Source: Prostheceraeus crozeri (taxonomy: Eukaryota; Platyhelminthes; Polycladida; Euryleptidae). Taken from it: 64,000 nt of DNA. The notes under the pieces were generated by a model. It saw only the letters and a list, made by a program, of their open reading frames with translations, was not told the origin of the DNA and searched no databases. Position 1 is the first letter of the stretch. Each line of letters opens with the position of its first letter. Below are positions 1 through 12,644 of the stretch, piece after piece. A program made the translations under genes and the position numbers. The DNA lies in NCBI GenBank assembly GCA_907163375.1, contig CAJQUW010012964.1, positions 248,001-312,000 on the forward strand, read 5' to 3'.

Positions 1-2230
1 TAAACAAGCAATAGGCCTGCCATTATTGAGTCGCACAAGCAATCCATCACCCATCAAAATGTAAAAACTTGATTTGTATTTTCTTATGCTTATTGTGCAA
101 CTAATACCTATCAAAATAATAAGTTACATCAACACAATCATGATGTTTTTCTGAAACATCGATATCAATACTGATCATGATGTCAATGTGATCTGGATTA
201 TGAAGCTTGCAAAGTCTTGTCCTCATTTAATTGTTTAGATTCATTAAAATCTTGATTAGAGTGACGTATTTTACTAAAATGCAATACTGAAATGATGCTC
301 AGTATATATGTAAAAGCCAATAACTTTGCACGGTATCGAAGAAGTACAAACAGAAGTGATTATACATGTACATATTCATAGGTAATTACTAAATGAAAGA
401 AATATGGATATCAGACTTTCATTTATGAATAAACACTTGTCAATTGCCAAGCTAGTACTTCTCATGTACTTTATCATGATGATATTGGTATTCAAACATG
501 AATGACTTCAATGGACAACATTTGCTTCGTCAAAATAATAGGATATTTCGCATTGAATTCAGGTGAAAACATGCGACTTAAAAGATTAAACTTCATATCA
601 ACTTTCAATCAACAAATCGAATTCTGAGATAACAGTCCACAACTTTAAGTTTGATATTCAGCAGAAATCTTGTGGAGGAAGCTTTTAAATCATTATTTGC
701 TCTGAGAATTTGCCGGTAAAAGGGATAGACAATTTCGTGTTCGATAATGACGGGATTTTCCGATGCGGCAATTAATGGTGAGGTATGCACAAATCATTCA
801 TTCTCATTTCAAAGTTGCTCTGCGATCTGAAACTCATTTCCTGACAGGTTTTGACTCACACTCTGGCAATAAATTGGTTGAAACAGAGGAATAATTTCAC
901 AGAAATCAATTAGACAACTGATTTCTGTGGGCTATCAGAACAAAGAGCTTTCTACGATTAGGAACACGAGGTTTTGTCACTTTTCAGCTTATTATTCCCG
1001 TTTACTTTCGATAAAGTTTCCGTTAACGGAGGTGAGCAGGAACATTTTCATATCAGCCACAATTTTGCAGAAGATTGTAAAGTAATTTCATCCACGAATG
1101 GAATTCCGAAAGATTGAAATTAAGTTTTCACAGGCATACAATAACGCCAGAAGCTTCAGGTCCAGATGACAGAGAGACACAAAGACACCGGAATCGTCTG
1201 GCGTTGTCTCATTTTTGTGTACAAATTTAGTATTAAATATTTTGATGATAAGATTGCGCAATTCGGAAGACAGCTGATATCTCTTGTATTTAGTTTTGAA
1301 TTACGGCTCGCTCATTGACATTTCATATACAAAGTTATAACACTTCTACTTTCCATAGAAGCTGATCTTAGATCTTATTTCAAATACAACTTCGAATTTG
1401 ATTGTATTAAGCTATATTCAAATACGGCTTCAATCAACCGATTGCTTTCCCAAGACCTCATAGCAAGTATTGAAATGTTAAGGCTCCAAAAGAAGGATTT
1501 CTGGTCTCTTGGCGCGATTAGATACTCATAGTCTAAAACTCAAAGCGTAGTCAACCACATTATTAATGTGAAGATGGCTTTTGTGTTTGGGGAATTACCA
1601 AGGAGATTCGACCTTATGGGCAATTATAGACGACATATCTCAGCCAATGCATTTAGGCCATTATGCATATAGATAGCATAAAATCTATATAAAATGGAAA
1701 GCGCAACATTTCTCAAATTCTATTCTTGTCACCTTTTCTGGCTTCAGTTGCTTTGTGAAGTAGGCTTCTCGCAACCAAAAGTTTATATTGTCAGCATCGC
1801 TTTATGTTGAAAATTGTTTTTGTCAGTGTTCCAAGATTTTAAATGTCTGTTTACTGGAGAATTTTTTGTTATTAAAATGATCTCTTCATCGGATGTTCAA
1901 ACGTCTATGTTGGATCCACATGTAGACAAATATTACGCATTTATTCATGCACAAATGTAATGTTTCTTTTGTGACAGATTTCATGTTCTATTTCTAAGAC
2001 ATTGGCCTAAATACATGTAGATCGACTTTTCCTGACCATTCGAACCCTCACATTTCCTCTTTTAAATACTATCTCGATTTCGTTATCAATCATGTTTGAT
2101 ATATAGGGGAACAGGAAATACAGCTTTTCTTCATGTTACGACGCTTTCTGTTCGCTTCTTTTGCAACAAAATTGTCAAGAAAAATTATGTTTATTTTAAT
2201 TTAGATAGCTGCACAAGGGAGGTAATTTGA
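1..2230. other. No gene recognised
   Basis: AT-rich sequence with only short open frames (the longest about 60 codons on the minus strand at 605-790). I see no domain, splice-flanked exon, terminal inverted repeat or tandem array that I can support here. Confidence 0.6.
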
Positions 2231-2232
2231 TA

Positions 2233-2819
2233 TAACCATTTTCAAAATAATTAAGCACTCCCTCTTTCTTTAAAGCCGAAATGTAAATATATTCAGGTAA
2301 CATAACACCCAACGTTTCGGTCGTCTTGACCTTTATCAAGAGTTACACCCACAGAATTAGGCAAGTCGTCTCTTCTTCTGTTTGACTAGAAAGGAAACAT
2401 TGGAACATGTAGCATTAATGAAATGGCACAGTCTGCTGACATAATACCATAGCAATCGAACAATGAGCAGTCAGTTCAACATTAAGCACGCCAAATTGTG
2501 CGATGTTTCAGTGAATGTTATCAACCGGATCACACAGCACAGAGACACAGTCGATGTCAAGTTCTACAGAGAAGTTTCATTGAAACCAACTCTGAACCGC
2601 AAGCACGAACTCATTGAGACAGTGAGCGGTCATTCAATTAACACCGTATTCTATTTTGCTATTTAAAAGCTTGTCAAGCAACTTGCCTTTTCGTATGGGT
2701 GTAACCCTTAATAAAGGTCAAGACTACAGAAACGCTGGGTAAATGTTATTTTACCTGAATATATTTGCATTTCGGTATTAAAGAAAAAGGAAGTGTCTAA
2801 TTAATTTTGAAAATGGTTA
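2233..2819. mobile_element. Short inverted-repeat element, TA-flanked
   Basis: The two ends are imperfect inverted repeats of roughly 115-125 bp. Both begin TAACCATTTTCAAAAT and run inward through a shared ATATATTCAGGTAA-type block to GGGTGTAAC. A TA sits on each side (2231-2232, 2820-2821), so the target duplication is probably TA. The inner part of each arm contains the phrase CTTGATAAAGGTCAAGAC or its mutated version, which I recall as common near the ends of Penelope-like or related repeats; that link is only a resemblance. A 67-codon open frame (2463-2666, plus) lies in the centre and matches nothing I know. Most likely this is a non-autonomous element of about 587 bp. Confidence 0.6.
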
Positions 2820-2821
2820 TA

Positions 2822-4678
2822 TGTTTATTTTATGCATGTGATTGAATTCCTTGTCGTGATGTTTGAAGGTCTCCTTTTTTGAGCATCTTTGAAAAAATCA
2901 ATTTCTGTTGGAAGACAGCGTAGTTTTTCAAATACAAACTCATGCTGATGCTGTAATATGATGAGAAGTGGATATTCGTGTTTCCGTGTTTTGTAATCAG
3001 ATGTCACAAATGATGGATTGTGCATCAAATATGAATAGACAACCTGAAAAACCAATTCATATCTGTGATAGTGGTCTAAGCCTTCACATACGCCTCTTCA
3101 GCAAGCCATACAGACAAGAACCATTAAAGAACGCTATTTTGGAACCGTGTAGAAAACATGTTGACGTGACCATCCTGATTGTAAAGCACGTTCAGCTTTA
3201 AATTATGGGGTATTGCTAGTGACTACACAAAGTCACCTTGAATATAATGGCAAGAGCAAATTCTTTTTAAAAATCGAATGTTTCTACTATTAGAGATCTG
3301 CCGAGTATTCATCCACTGTCAAGCCAATCCAATCTCAAACATGTAAAGGAAAAATTTTTGTTTCTTTTATAACCTAGGTTATTACTGTGTAAATTAGCTG
3401 TAAACCGGATGAATTTAGAACGTCATTTTGATTTAGCTGCTTTTCCATTGAAATCATTTGTCAACTTGCTTTTCCGAGTCCAAAATAGATCCGAATCCAA
3501 GACGTATTTGATCATAAGTGTTCCCTTTACACTAAAATATTCGGCATTCTATAATACTTTACTGATGTATTGTCAGTCATAAAAAGGACTTGAGATTAGC
3601 AATTTAGCGAATAAAAATATCTTTCTTTGCTGACTCGCTTTGTAGCTTTGTGTAGCTTTGCACATGAAATATCAAAGCGAGTTATGGCAAGATTGACTTT
3701 ATTATAAAATCAGTCTATACAATGCTGTACAATGTTCAGTACTTCGACGCAACCTTCAACAGTGATCGAAGTAAATCACTACCTCATGATTAGCCAATTG
3801 TTGTGTTCAACACCCAGTTTCGCATTGACTATGTTGGCAGAGTCTGAAAGAGAGAGGTAGGCAGAATAAATTGATGAATAATTTTCAAGAGGAACGCTTT
3901 GAGCGGCAACGAAGATGGAGTCCAGAGTCCTATCAAATTGTAGTACTACGGACTCCGATGTTATCTTTTGACCTAATAATTTGCTTCATCGTGCACTAAC
4001 AAATAATCGCATATGATGTTTGTTAGCAATCAAATTTCATGTCATTTTCAACATTTTGCTCACTTAATTCACTGCTTCAAAAGCATAATGCAAAGTGCGA
4101 ATATACTAATTATTACAAGAATGTAGACGATGCTTACACGGTAGACGGTGTTAGACATGGCTTGTCAGCTCTCCTGAGGTCAGTATCTCAGTAGCACACT
4201 AGGCTAAGCGTATTCCTTATGTCGAATTTGAATCTCATGATTGATGTTTATACAACATGAATATTAGCGTGCAGGGTTTAATAGAGAAATGGAATGCAAG
4301 CCAAATGGCTTCAACCCACTCAGAACATGAACGTTCAGTGGTCGCCCAATACGCTGTAGCCAGTAACGCTTGCCACTCGCGAACAGGCCTAATTCGAATA
4401 CCGTTTGTCGATTAGTTAAGCCGAGTCACTACGCTTTCAAAACGTTCAGAACAAGCGTGACTAGAATTTTCTAATATGATTCTTAGTATTTGATACTATA
4501 TATAATTTGACAGAGAATTCTAACAAATGCTTCGACTATGACTTCCGTTGAAACTATGACTTAGTTTGTCTTTTACTGAGACGTCGATTCAAATTTCATT
4601 GATAGCTGCTTCCTAATGGTTCTCCTTTATGAATACAAAGAAATGGATCTCATAAAATATTTACATCAACAGTAAGCT
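2822..4678. other. No gene recognised
   Basis: Overlapping 76-77 codon frames on opposite strands at 2825-3201 look like chance. Around 4140-4250 a stretch faintly resembles a tRNA-derived sequence (a D-arm-like AGTAGCACACTAGGC and a B-box-like TTTGAATCTC), but no cloverleaf can be folded by eye. Nothing else is supportable. Confidence 0.5.
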
Positions 4679-4694
4679 GCCTAATCCAGAGTTG

Positions 4695-4765
4695 GAAAAG
4701 TCGGAATTGGAATTGACGATATTTAAATCTACTGGAATTGGAATTGGAATTGACCTTGATAAACC
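4695..4765 (+). repeat. Left subterminal GGAATT repeats of the hAT-like element
   Basis: Just inside the left end, the hexamer GGAATT is repeated in short runs, interrupted by GACGATATTTAAATC-type spacers. The mirror array lies inside the right end. Subterminal short repeats of this kind are typical transposase-binding regions in hAT elements; the binding role is inferred. Confidence 0.7.
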
Positions 4766-5663
4766 TCAATTCCACTTTTTCGATAGACCTGTGATAAATC
4801 TATATGTACAAAAATTGAAATCACAGTACTCGGCCGTTGTGTCAACTGCACGCAGAGATAAGAGAGAGATGGATCGACAGAGAGAGCTTTATCCTATTGT
4901 TGAATAAAGGGTGTTAATTGCGGCTTCGATGGGCCTTCAGCCTCTGACTATGTTAATTCAGCGATTATTAAGCAAACAATGAAAAGACGATCATCTTTGT
5001 TCAATCTGTTATTTAGTTACTTATCAAGGAAGATAATTAATCAAACTAAAACAATTGTTGGATTTATTTCTTGATAGGATAAGCACAAAAATTGTAGATT
5101 AACTGAATTGTTGTGCACACGAAAAACAATTGGCTTGGAAAGAGGAAAATTTTACGCTGCATTAAAGGGCAGCAACCCTGTCAGTTCAAATCACAATATA
5201 GACACTGTCAAAAAATTTCTCTAATAATCAATGATTCAATTAAAATGGCAATTACATGAACTATTATTCAACTATTATTCAACCAATCACAACAATTAAC
5301 AATATCAATTTTTAAGAATATAGTTGGTATATAGATACGATGCGCAACGATAAAAGAAAAACTTTACATTTACAGTTCACTTCTTAATGCTGAATTCACT
5401 TCAATTCGATCGGACTCACTTATACCAAAATAATATCATAGATATCTTAAATATCAGTGTCACTTATACCGTCAATCAACATTCGCGCTCGATGGTGTGT
5501 TGCCGTGTACGCTGCTGTGTTGTTATTCTCTGGCAGGCAGTATTTGCTGTTATTTCTGCAGTTAAGTCACACCGCGAGAGCCCGAAGTTCTTCTAACAGC
5601 TACTTAAAATGTCGTATGTGTTGTTGTTGGTAGTTGCTGTTGTATCAATTTCTCATCGTTTCT

Positions 5664-6465
5664 AATCGAATTAAGACACGACATGGTCAAAAAAAAATTC
5701 GAAGGATCCAGGAAACGGAAGATACCAAAGCTAAACAACTACCCTAGTGGAGAATCCTGTAAATAATTAGGTAATTAAAAGTCATGAACGAATGAATATA
5801 AATTGATGCTAACTTCATAGAGTAACCTACTCCAGTATAGAGTAGGGACTGAAATACGTATAAAGGCTAGTCGACTCAACTTAAGACGGGAAGGGAAATA
5901 AAATAATACTTATAAAAGATTTTATTTTACCATATAAGAACTGGAATAGGAGTTCGTCATGGACCTGACGAGAAGCTAACTTAGAAATAACAAAAGGTGA
6001 AAATAAGACAACTAAAAAACCAAAATTAAGTTTGCTATGTATGGAGTCATCAGGGAGGAACCATGTGGCTGCAACCTCCAACCTATACCACATGGCGGGG
6101 CCAGGCCAACCTTATCGAATGCACGACATGGAAGGTCTCTCCAAGACTGAGAAAACATAGCAGAATCTTACCGAAAATAATTTTTTTTGGAATTTCTAGG
6201 ACAAAAGGAAGCACATGAAACTGGAAGAGGTTTTCTTAGCCCAACATGCCAATGATGGATGGCATCTGGCGGGACGAAAACAACCGAACTTAAAAGCGAG
6301 GAACCTATTCTTTGAGAAGGACTTTATGCAAGAATTAACCAGCAAATTAGCCTTAAAACCCCTTCCTTTGAAGATATCAAAAATGCCCTTAGCTCTTGAT
6401 GTGAAGGCGGAAGCATCAGATGAAATCCTGGCGAGCCTGATGAGTTGGGCAGCAAAGATGTTAAA
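5664..6465. other. Segment present only in the long hAT-like copy
   Basis: The short copy jumps from CTCATCGTTTCTA straight to TTATACAAATTTTTGAGAC, so this stretch is either an internal deletion in the short copy or an insertion here. No target duplication marks its edges, which favours deletion. It contains a 98-codon plus-strand frame (6215-6511) that I do not recognise. Near 5835-5880 there is TAGAGTAGGGA followed by GTCGACTCAA, a degraded match to the ends of the CATAGAG hAT-like family found later in the window. Confidence 0.5.
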
Positions 6466-6984
6466 TTTATACAAATTTTTGAGACTCGACGATAAAACCC
6501 CTTTCTTTTGAAAATTAAATGAGTTTCCTTTAATCTCTGTTCGTTAGCGTTCGACCCGACCACATGTCGTTCTTACGAATCGTCACGGAATTTTTAATCT
6601 CTTTTTTAACATGGACCATTAATCAGTTTTCATGATATCATTTTTATCGTCGTTTTTTCATTCATGAACAATCACGTTATTCGCACATTGAATTTCTTTC
6701 TTTTGTCAGTTTATTAATAGATTTATTCGCATCTCATCTCTCTCTCTCAGCGCGTTTGATTCTTTGCTGACCGTTAATTTTCTATTCTTTTCGAGATATT
6801 GAATATTTCGTTTACGAAACGAAAATGGCGTAGGCTGACCGGTTACACATGTACATGTACACAAAAGTATGAACTATGAACATAAGAACTCACATAGGAA
6901 CGACGCAGGGAACGGCACAGAGGAACAATGAGGATACAATACTAAGGGTACATGGGTTAGATTGAAACGAACAAACGTTAGATA

Positions 6985-8365
6985 CAGTGCCTGACAGCAA
7001 GTTTGCAAGTTTTGACTTTTTCCATATTTTCTGATGTCTTTCTCGTTTCTTTTTTTGATGAACCTTTTAGAAGCTATGAATTCTGTAAGTATGTTGCAAA
7101 TGTTGTTTTTTAAGTACAACGATGCTCATTATCTACTCTTGTAAGTAGTTTATTACAATTTATAAGTAGTGTAAACACATGAGCGAAAAACATAAAATTT
7201 TTTTAAAAAAATTGTAATTCATTGCTATTAAACTGACGCTCAGATATCATTGCATGCTTAAAAGCGTTGCATAGAAATTGATTAGAAATGCATAGAAGCA
7301 TTCACGTGATTAACATTTGTGACATAAACATAGCATTCATGACCTTTAGTGCATGAGTTTGTAAATTCAAAATGACTTGATTTAGGGTATTGTGAGGCGT
7401 AAATGTTGAACACTGTGCGTCAAAGATAACTGAATGTACAAATTTGATATTGCTGTTGATTGAAATTTGCTGAAAGAATTTGAAATCAAAGCGTATGGAT
7501 ATCTTGCGAACAACTTCAGCCTGTAAGTCAAAGAAGAAGCCATATCCTAGCAATTCACACGTGTCTCGACAATACCAATGGGCCCTTGACCACAGTCACA
7601 GGGATAGGGATCAGTGGAATAATGCAATCTTTATCGATGAGACTGTGATAGAACTTACAGATAGTTCTCCCCAATTCGTGAGGTGTGTAGAACGCTACCC
7701 TATGACCAACGAACACTTCCAATTGACAGTGAAACACACTAAAAAGGCTATGATTTGGGCCTACTTCTCAGCCAAGGTGTATGACGAAGTCACGTGGTCG
7801 ATGGTTTCATGGATTCTGACACTTACTTCAGCAAGATAATCAATAAAAGACTGGTATCCTGATGGCACAGGGACATTCCAACAGGACAATGCTGTCTGTC
7901 ATGTCAGCCGAAAATCAAAAGAAGAGTTTCGAAGTTTGGGCATCAATGTCATGGATTGGCCCCATGTAGCCCGGATGTTGATCCTATTGAAAACATCTGG
8001 ACAGTGGTCAAGAAACGAGTAAGCAAGAAGAAATCTCGCAACAAACGCGAGACCATATCACACTTCATTAAAATCTGGCATCGTGATGATGAGCTGGTGG
8101 CGGTATGCCAGTCTTTGATTATTTCAATGCCAAGACCTGTGAGAGCTCTTTTTCAGTCGAAGGACATCATACAAAGTAGTAATAACAAGATATCTATGTT
8201 ATTGTTTGCTTGAGCATTATCAATGTTCCAGTTGCATACCAGTGTTCATATGCAATATAAATAAGTATTGGCACCGATTTGAAGTTTTCATTCACATCGC
8301 ATTATGGAGATATTGACATACTAAGATAGAAATTTTGAAACTTACAAACTTGCTATCAGGCACTG
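6985..8365 (+). mobile_element. Tc1/mariner element
   Basis: The ends are CAGTGCCTGACAGCAAG and its near complement, flanked by TA at 6983-6984 and 8366-8367. The related hAT-like copy at 53401-55074 reads GTTAGATACATTAACATAA at the same place, with a single TA. That is an empty site, so the borders are exact and TA was duplicated on insertion. Length is 1381 bp. The inside carries a broken Tc1 transposase. The insertion is younger than the divergence of the two hAT-like copies, or at least happened only in this one. Confidence 0.93.
7480..8213 (+). pseudogene. Tc1-family transposase, broken
   Basis: This encodes the catalytic part of a Tc1-type DDE transposase, which would cut and paste the surrounding element at TA. 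The first catalytic Asp is in FIDET (codon 7636-7638), preceded by the family-typical QYQWALDHS stretch. The second is in FQQDNA (7885-7887). The Glu is in DPIENIW (7989-7991), giving a spacing close to DD34E. The first two lie in one frame, but a TAA stops that frame at 7837-7839, and the third is one frame over, so there is at least one stop and one frameshift. The N-terminal paired-like DNA-binding half expected upstream is not recognisable between 7000 and 7480. It is a dead copy. Confidence 0.9.
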
Positions 8366-8404
8366 TACATTAGCATAACACACTATACGCGACATGCAAT
8401 TATC

Positions 8405-8518
8405 GGAATTGAATCTTAATGTGGAATTGGAATTGAATTGAACTGTTTTGACTGGAATTGGAATTGGATTTGGAATTGAAATTTCTGTTCTGGAATTGGA
8501 ATTGGAATCAAAAAATTT
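8405..8518 (-). repeat. Right subterminal GGAATT repeats of the hAT-like element
   Basis: About ten GGAATT or GGATTT words occur in loose tandem just inside the right end. They are on the plus strand in the same sense as the left array, so the arrays are direct rather than inverted. The matching array in the short copy is at about 54950-55045. Confidence 0.65.
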
Positions 8519-8548
8519 CAGTGGAATTTTTCCAACTCTGGCCTAATC

Positions 8549-9652
8549 CAATTTGCACTAAATGTCCACTGCAGGTTTTCCAAATGTGCATCACTCCTAT
8601 AGGACACAAACTTTAAAAATCCAAGTATTTAAGTTAAGATCTCCAAGAGAAAAACTTATACACCACGGAAGCCTATCATAAAGTTGGCGAGCTCAGATTT
8701 CCAGTGAGTCCACATATACTTTTCCGGACAGTATTATGACCCTAAATGGTAGCTTGAATATCTTTGCTACCCAACTGATCAGATTTGCCAGAAATTGTTC
8801 AAACGAATCTGCCATCGTGTCTAACGATTTTTCACTGTTTCCAAGAAAAGGGCTATAAAATTTATCCACTTGTGAAGCATCAGATGCTTCTAAAGACGTA
8901 GGTCGGGTCCACACCCTTCGTCACTGGCAGAACGCTTGATTATCACCCCTTGCACATTAGCCAAAAGAATTCTCAACCCCTACATTTTAGAACAATCTTC
9001 CTGTCTGACTTAAGTCTGTATGATGTTCACAATCAAATATTGATCGCAGAAAGTGCACTAATACATGTAGTATATTCAACATACATTCCTTAAAATCTTG
9101 TTATAATAATTAAATGTCATCTATCGCTTCAAAGGGTACGCATCAGATATTTTTATATGCGAAGTCTACATGTAGAAAGACATTTTGTATGGCTTACATT
9201 TATGCATTGCTATACTTCTAAACCCAATGCAAATGAGGTTCAATCCAAACGAATAAATTCGAGTTTGACATGATCATTAGGGGCTTTTATCCCGAAGTCA
9301 TCAGTGCGTTAAAAAATAAACCACAATCTCGTACAAACGTCTCCTAAACGTCATCAAAGGAATCCTTGGACGAACTCAACTTTGTTGTCCTATGTATCAC
9401 CGTCATGCAAACCTTACGTATAGAACTATTGCTATGGAAACGCTTTATCTGCGTCTATCGCACTTTTCTAGAAAAAGCATGCGAACATTCTTTGTAAACG
9501 TTCATAACTTAGGTCAAAAGTTCAAAGTAAAGTCATTTTTAGCTTCTGAAGGCTCGTTTCTGGGGCTCTGAGAGGCCCGGAAGTTTTTGACGCACTCTTG
9601 AATCTACCTTCATTTATGTACATGTATAGCCTGTATCGATCATGCGACTTAC
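8549..9652. other. No gene recognised
   Basis: A 73-codon minus-strand frame at 8693-8914 is of interest only because about 45 bp of it (8745-8790, minus) resembles 6420-6465 (plus), with peptides FLANLISWVAKIFKL and ILASLMSWAAKMLNL. Otherwise nothing is recognised. Confidence 0.5.
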
Positions 9653-9793
9653 TATGAACTGGAGTTCTGCCTCTGCCTGGAGATCGTCTTGACTTTGAAA
9701 ATTCGGGAACATTTGTTTGCTTGAGATTTGGGATGATAAGATCTCCTCGAGGAATACAGCGACTCAATGCTTTGTCATCGACGGAAACTTGTC
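9653..9793 (-). CDS. Candidate internal exon, unknown protein
   Basis: On the minus strand a TTTTAATCTGATTTTCAG acceptor is followed by 141 bp open in one frame only, then GTAAGT as donor. The 47 codons have a biased, protein-like composition: basic, Ser/Arg/Pro-rich, with GDLIIPNLKQ and SRRSPGRGRTPV. The exon starts after the first base of a codon and ends after the first base of the next, so its length keeps the frame. I do not recognise the family. No partner exon is visible nearby, so it may belong to a gene with long introns or be a chance match. Confidence 0.35.
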
Positions 9794-12644
9794 CTGAAAA
9801 TCAGATTAAAATAATTCTCTTTTGCAGATCACAGAAAAAACATAATTGAATGCCATCCCGTATTTGAAGAGGTTTTGCCAGCTACCGTTGGTACAGTTTT
9901 GTATGAACAATCCCTTTTATGCTGCAGAGGTTCGAATTATGATTTATATATCATCTTTGTCCATATCATATTCCTGCTTTTTCCCTTGATAATTCAGAAA
10001 CTTTAAAGAAACATTTGGGAGAGGTAAAACTCCTCTATAAATGGAAATCCACTTAATTCGACTCAGTCATTTAATACCAAATATTTTCCGCTTTCATCAA
10101 TGGGCATTTTAACTCCTGAAGACTATGCAGTTGTGAAACTTACACCTGTCGCATTTATCCGCATTAGCTGCTATGACAACTTTTTTGGAAAAATGACGCA
10201 CACCACGCGTAGTAGATAATTCCTCTACTACTCGCATGGTGCTGCTCAATCACAACTATTGCGGAGACTATGCACGTGACACAATCACAAAATTAGCCTG
10301 GTCAATGTACTACGAGATGAAGGCATTTCATATAATAGTTGTTAGTTGTGTGTAATAACAGTCACTTCTGTAAAGTTTGGGTTGCAGCTAAACAGACTGA
10401 CCACCGGCCCGGTCCTGGCAATAAATTTTGAAGAACAGCCGGCCAGTTAGTGCAATTACGTCGTGAGTGTCATTTATTTTTGAATAAATTGTTTATTCAA
10501 TCAAAAGAATCATAACACTGCAAGAGTAAATGCAGCATAATTTATGAGACGTAGGTCACATGAAACAAATGTTGCGAACTGCTTCTGAAACTTGAGAAAC
10601 TATCAAATTGTACATGCAGTTTCAAACCCTGCCCTTCCTCAAACATATTCCAGCCCGCATGAATTTCGTGAATGAGAATCGTGTATTCCTTAATTAATTT
10701 GTCGCAAGATCACATCTTGAATTATTTCATTACATGGGATAGTTCATATAACATTTGGAGCTTGGGAGATGCAATGAATGTTTGGATTTCGATGCCACCA
10801 CATGTAACACCGGTAGAGCCTACTTCCGGAATATTTGACAGTGGATCGCGGGTCATGCGATAAGTTTTGATTGACGTTGTGCAGGTATAGAAAATAGGCT
10901 TGGAAGAGAAATGAAAAATTGATGACAAAAATTGAATGTTCGAGCATTTTTATACACTTAATAATACTGTATTGGTATAGGGGGATTATATTTATGATGA
11001 GGTCGGTTTGCCAACAAATGAACATGTGTTTTTATTGTCTGCTGGTTACCTCTTCAAGCAATACAGTATATATTTCGTGACAAAACAATATTTGGCGCAA
11101 TAGTATTGAAAGCTAGCTATATGAAATAATTTAACCTAGGTTTTGAAAATTCAATTTTTATGCTTGAAATCGGTGAGAATCAAATAAGCTGTCATGCAGT
11201 AAATCTGTGGAATACGATCTGAAACGGAAGACTAGACGAAAGCGTAAGCTGAAAGCGGAGGACTAGAGAGCCATGAAACGAGTTGGCCTACTGTGGCTAA
11301 GACATAAAAGGAGAGAGTGTTAAAGAAACAGAGTAAAAATTTAATTAATTGGTGATATACAAAGGATAGACTAGTGTAAAACTTAACTCATGTCTCTTTT
11401 GCACTCATTTCCGCCTTTGTGCTGATTTATTGAATCTTTCTTCGGCCGAATTAATGCACTTATTCCTGTGTTTACATACTAGCGAATTGAGACGCAATAT
11501 TTAAGTAGTATGAAACATAATATATCGAACAGAATGAGAATTTTAGCTGATGGAACCTTAAGTTTCTTTTGATCTTTTATTTAAGACACTCGTTAAAATA
11601 ATTAGCTACCTATGATTGCATTCCACGGAAAATAAATATCATTGCGTAGAATTGATTTTAAAATGATTGGAATCATAGTACTCTTCAACAATTCAGTTTC
11701 ATACATGTGGATTAATTCTGCTATCTTTGGTGTTATTTTGGATTTCACGATTCACTAAACTGATTTTTACTTTTTATCTGAATTATCTGACGTATCAGTT
11801 ACTAAATGTCTTTGGTCATGATATTTTCGTCTTTCAGTGTCAGGTAATTTGTGACATGATCAAGCATATTATTGACGAGGTTGGAAGCTGAGGGCTGAGT
11901 CTTGTAATAATAGTCAGCCTTTGAAGTTGATTTCACAAATTATTGCCACTCCAAAAAAATCAGCCACTCGAAGAATTTGTAAGATACTATTCCTTCTTCT
12001 GATTTGCGATAACGATCGGTCAATTCCGTATTAATATCTTCAAAACAGCTAAAGATTGCAGATTCGCATGTGGTGCTAGGTAACAAGAGGAGTTCATATA
12101 ATAAAACCCGAAACTAAAATCACATTGGGGTTTATTTTATAATGAGTTGTTGCTCTACCTAATATGCAGTGCATACTATGGTTTAGCCACTCTCCGGTTC
12201 ACGGAAATTCTGTTAATGGACATGCTAGAATGGCACAGTAGCATTAACATCTTTACTGTCGCTTCCCATCTTCAGAGCAAAAATGCCAACATATAGAATT
12301 CCCGAGTGACAACAATAAGACAGACTTTTGGACTTTACCGTCACATTCAATAGTCAACGGACTAATCCTTCAGTGATAAGAAAAACGCAAAAAAGTATTT
12401 ACTAGTCAACTGCGAGGATCAACCTCATCAAATTTCAAACTAAATTTCACCAAAAATGAAAGTATCGCATTAAGCGACGACTGCACATGCGGAGAAGCAT
12501 CCAAATGTCAAACCACCTGCAGAAATTATGCACAAATCAAAAGTTCCTGACAGAAATCAATTAGAAGGCGGGACGAAAAACGAATTTTCTGTCTCAAAGT
12601 GGTCTACATTTCAGACAAAATTTCGAAGCAAATCAAAAGAGTGA
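9794..12644. other. No gene recognised
   Basis: The sequence is AT-rich, with scattered small inverted repeats (for example GCGTAGTAGA facing TCTACTACTCGC near 10207-10237). Several 60-90 codon frames at 10672-11025 overlap on both strands and look like chance. A weak similarity to the Tc1/hAT-rich flank near 26.6-26.8 kb (ATCATAGTACT...CATGTGGATTA at about 11660-11715) suggests an old shared repeat. Confidence 0.45.

Larger units (their letters stand above)
4687..8540. mobile_element. hAT-like non-autonomous element, long copy
   Basis: The ends are CAGAGTTGGAAAA and its near complement TTTTTCCAACTCTG. They are flanked by an exact 8-bp duplication, GCCTAATC, at 4679-4686 and 8541-8548. CA...TG-type ends with an 8-bp duplication are the hallmark of the hAT superfamily. 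A second, shorter copy lies at 53401-55074. The two align along their ends and flanks of the interior, but this copy has an extra ~800-bp stretch (about 5664-6465) and a Tc1 insertion (6985-8365). Without the Tc1 the element is about 2.47 kb. No hAT transposase domain is recognisable, so it probably moved using an enzyme made elsewhere. Confidence 0.85.

Noticed and set aside
4140-4250. tRNA gene
   Set aside because: Only vague A- and B-box resemblance; no acceptor or anticodon stem can be formed.
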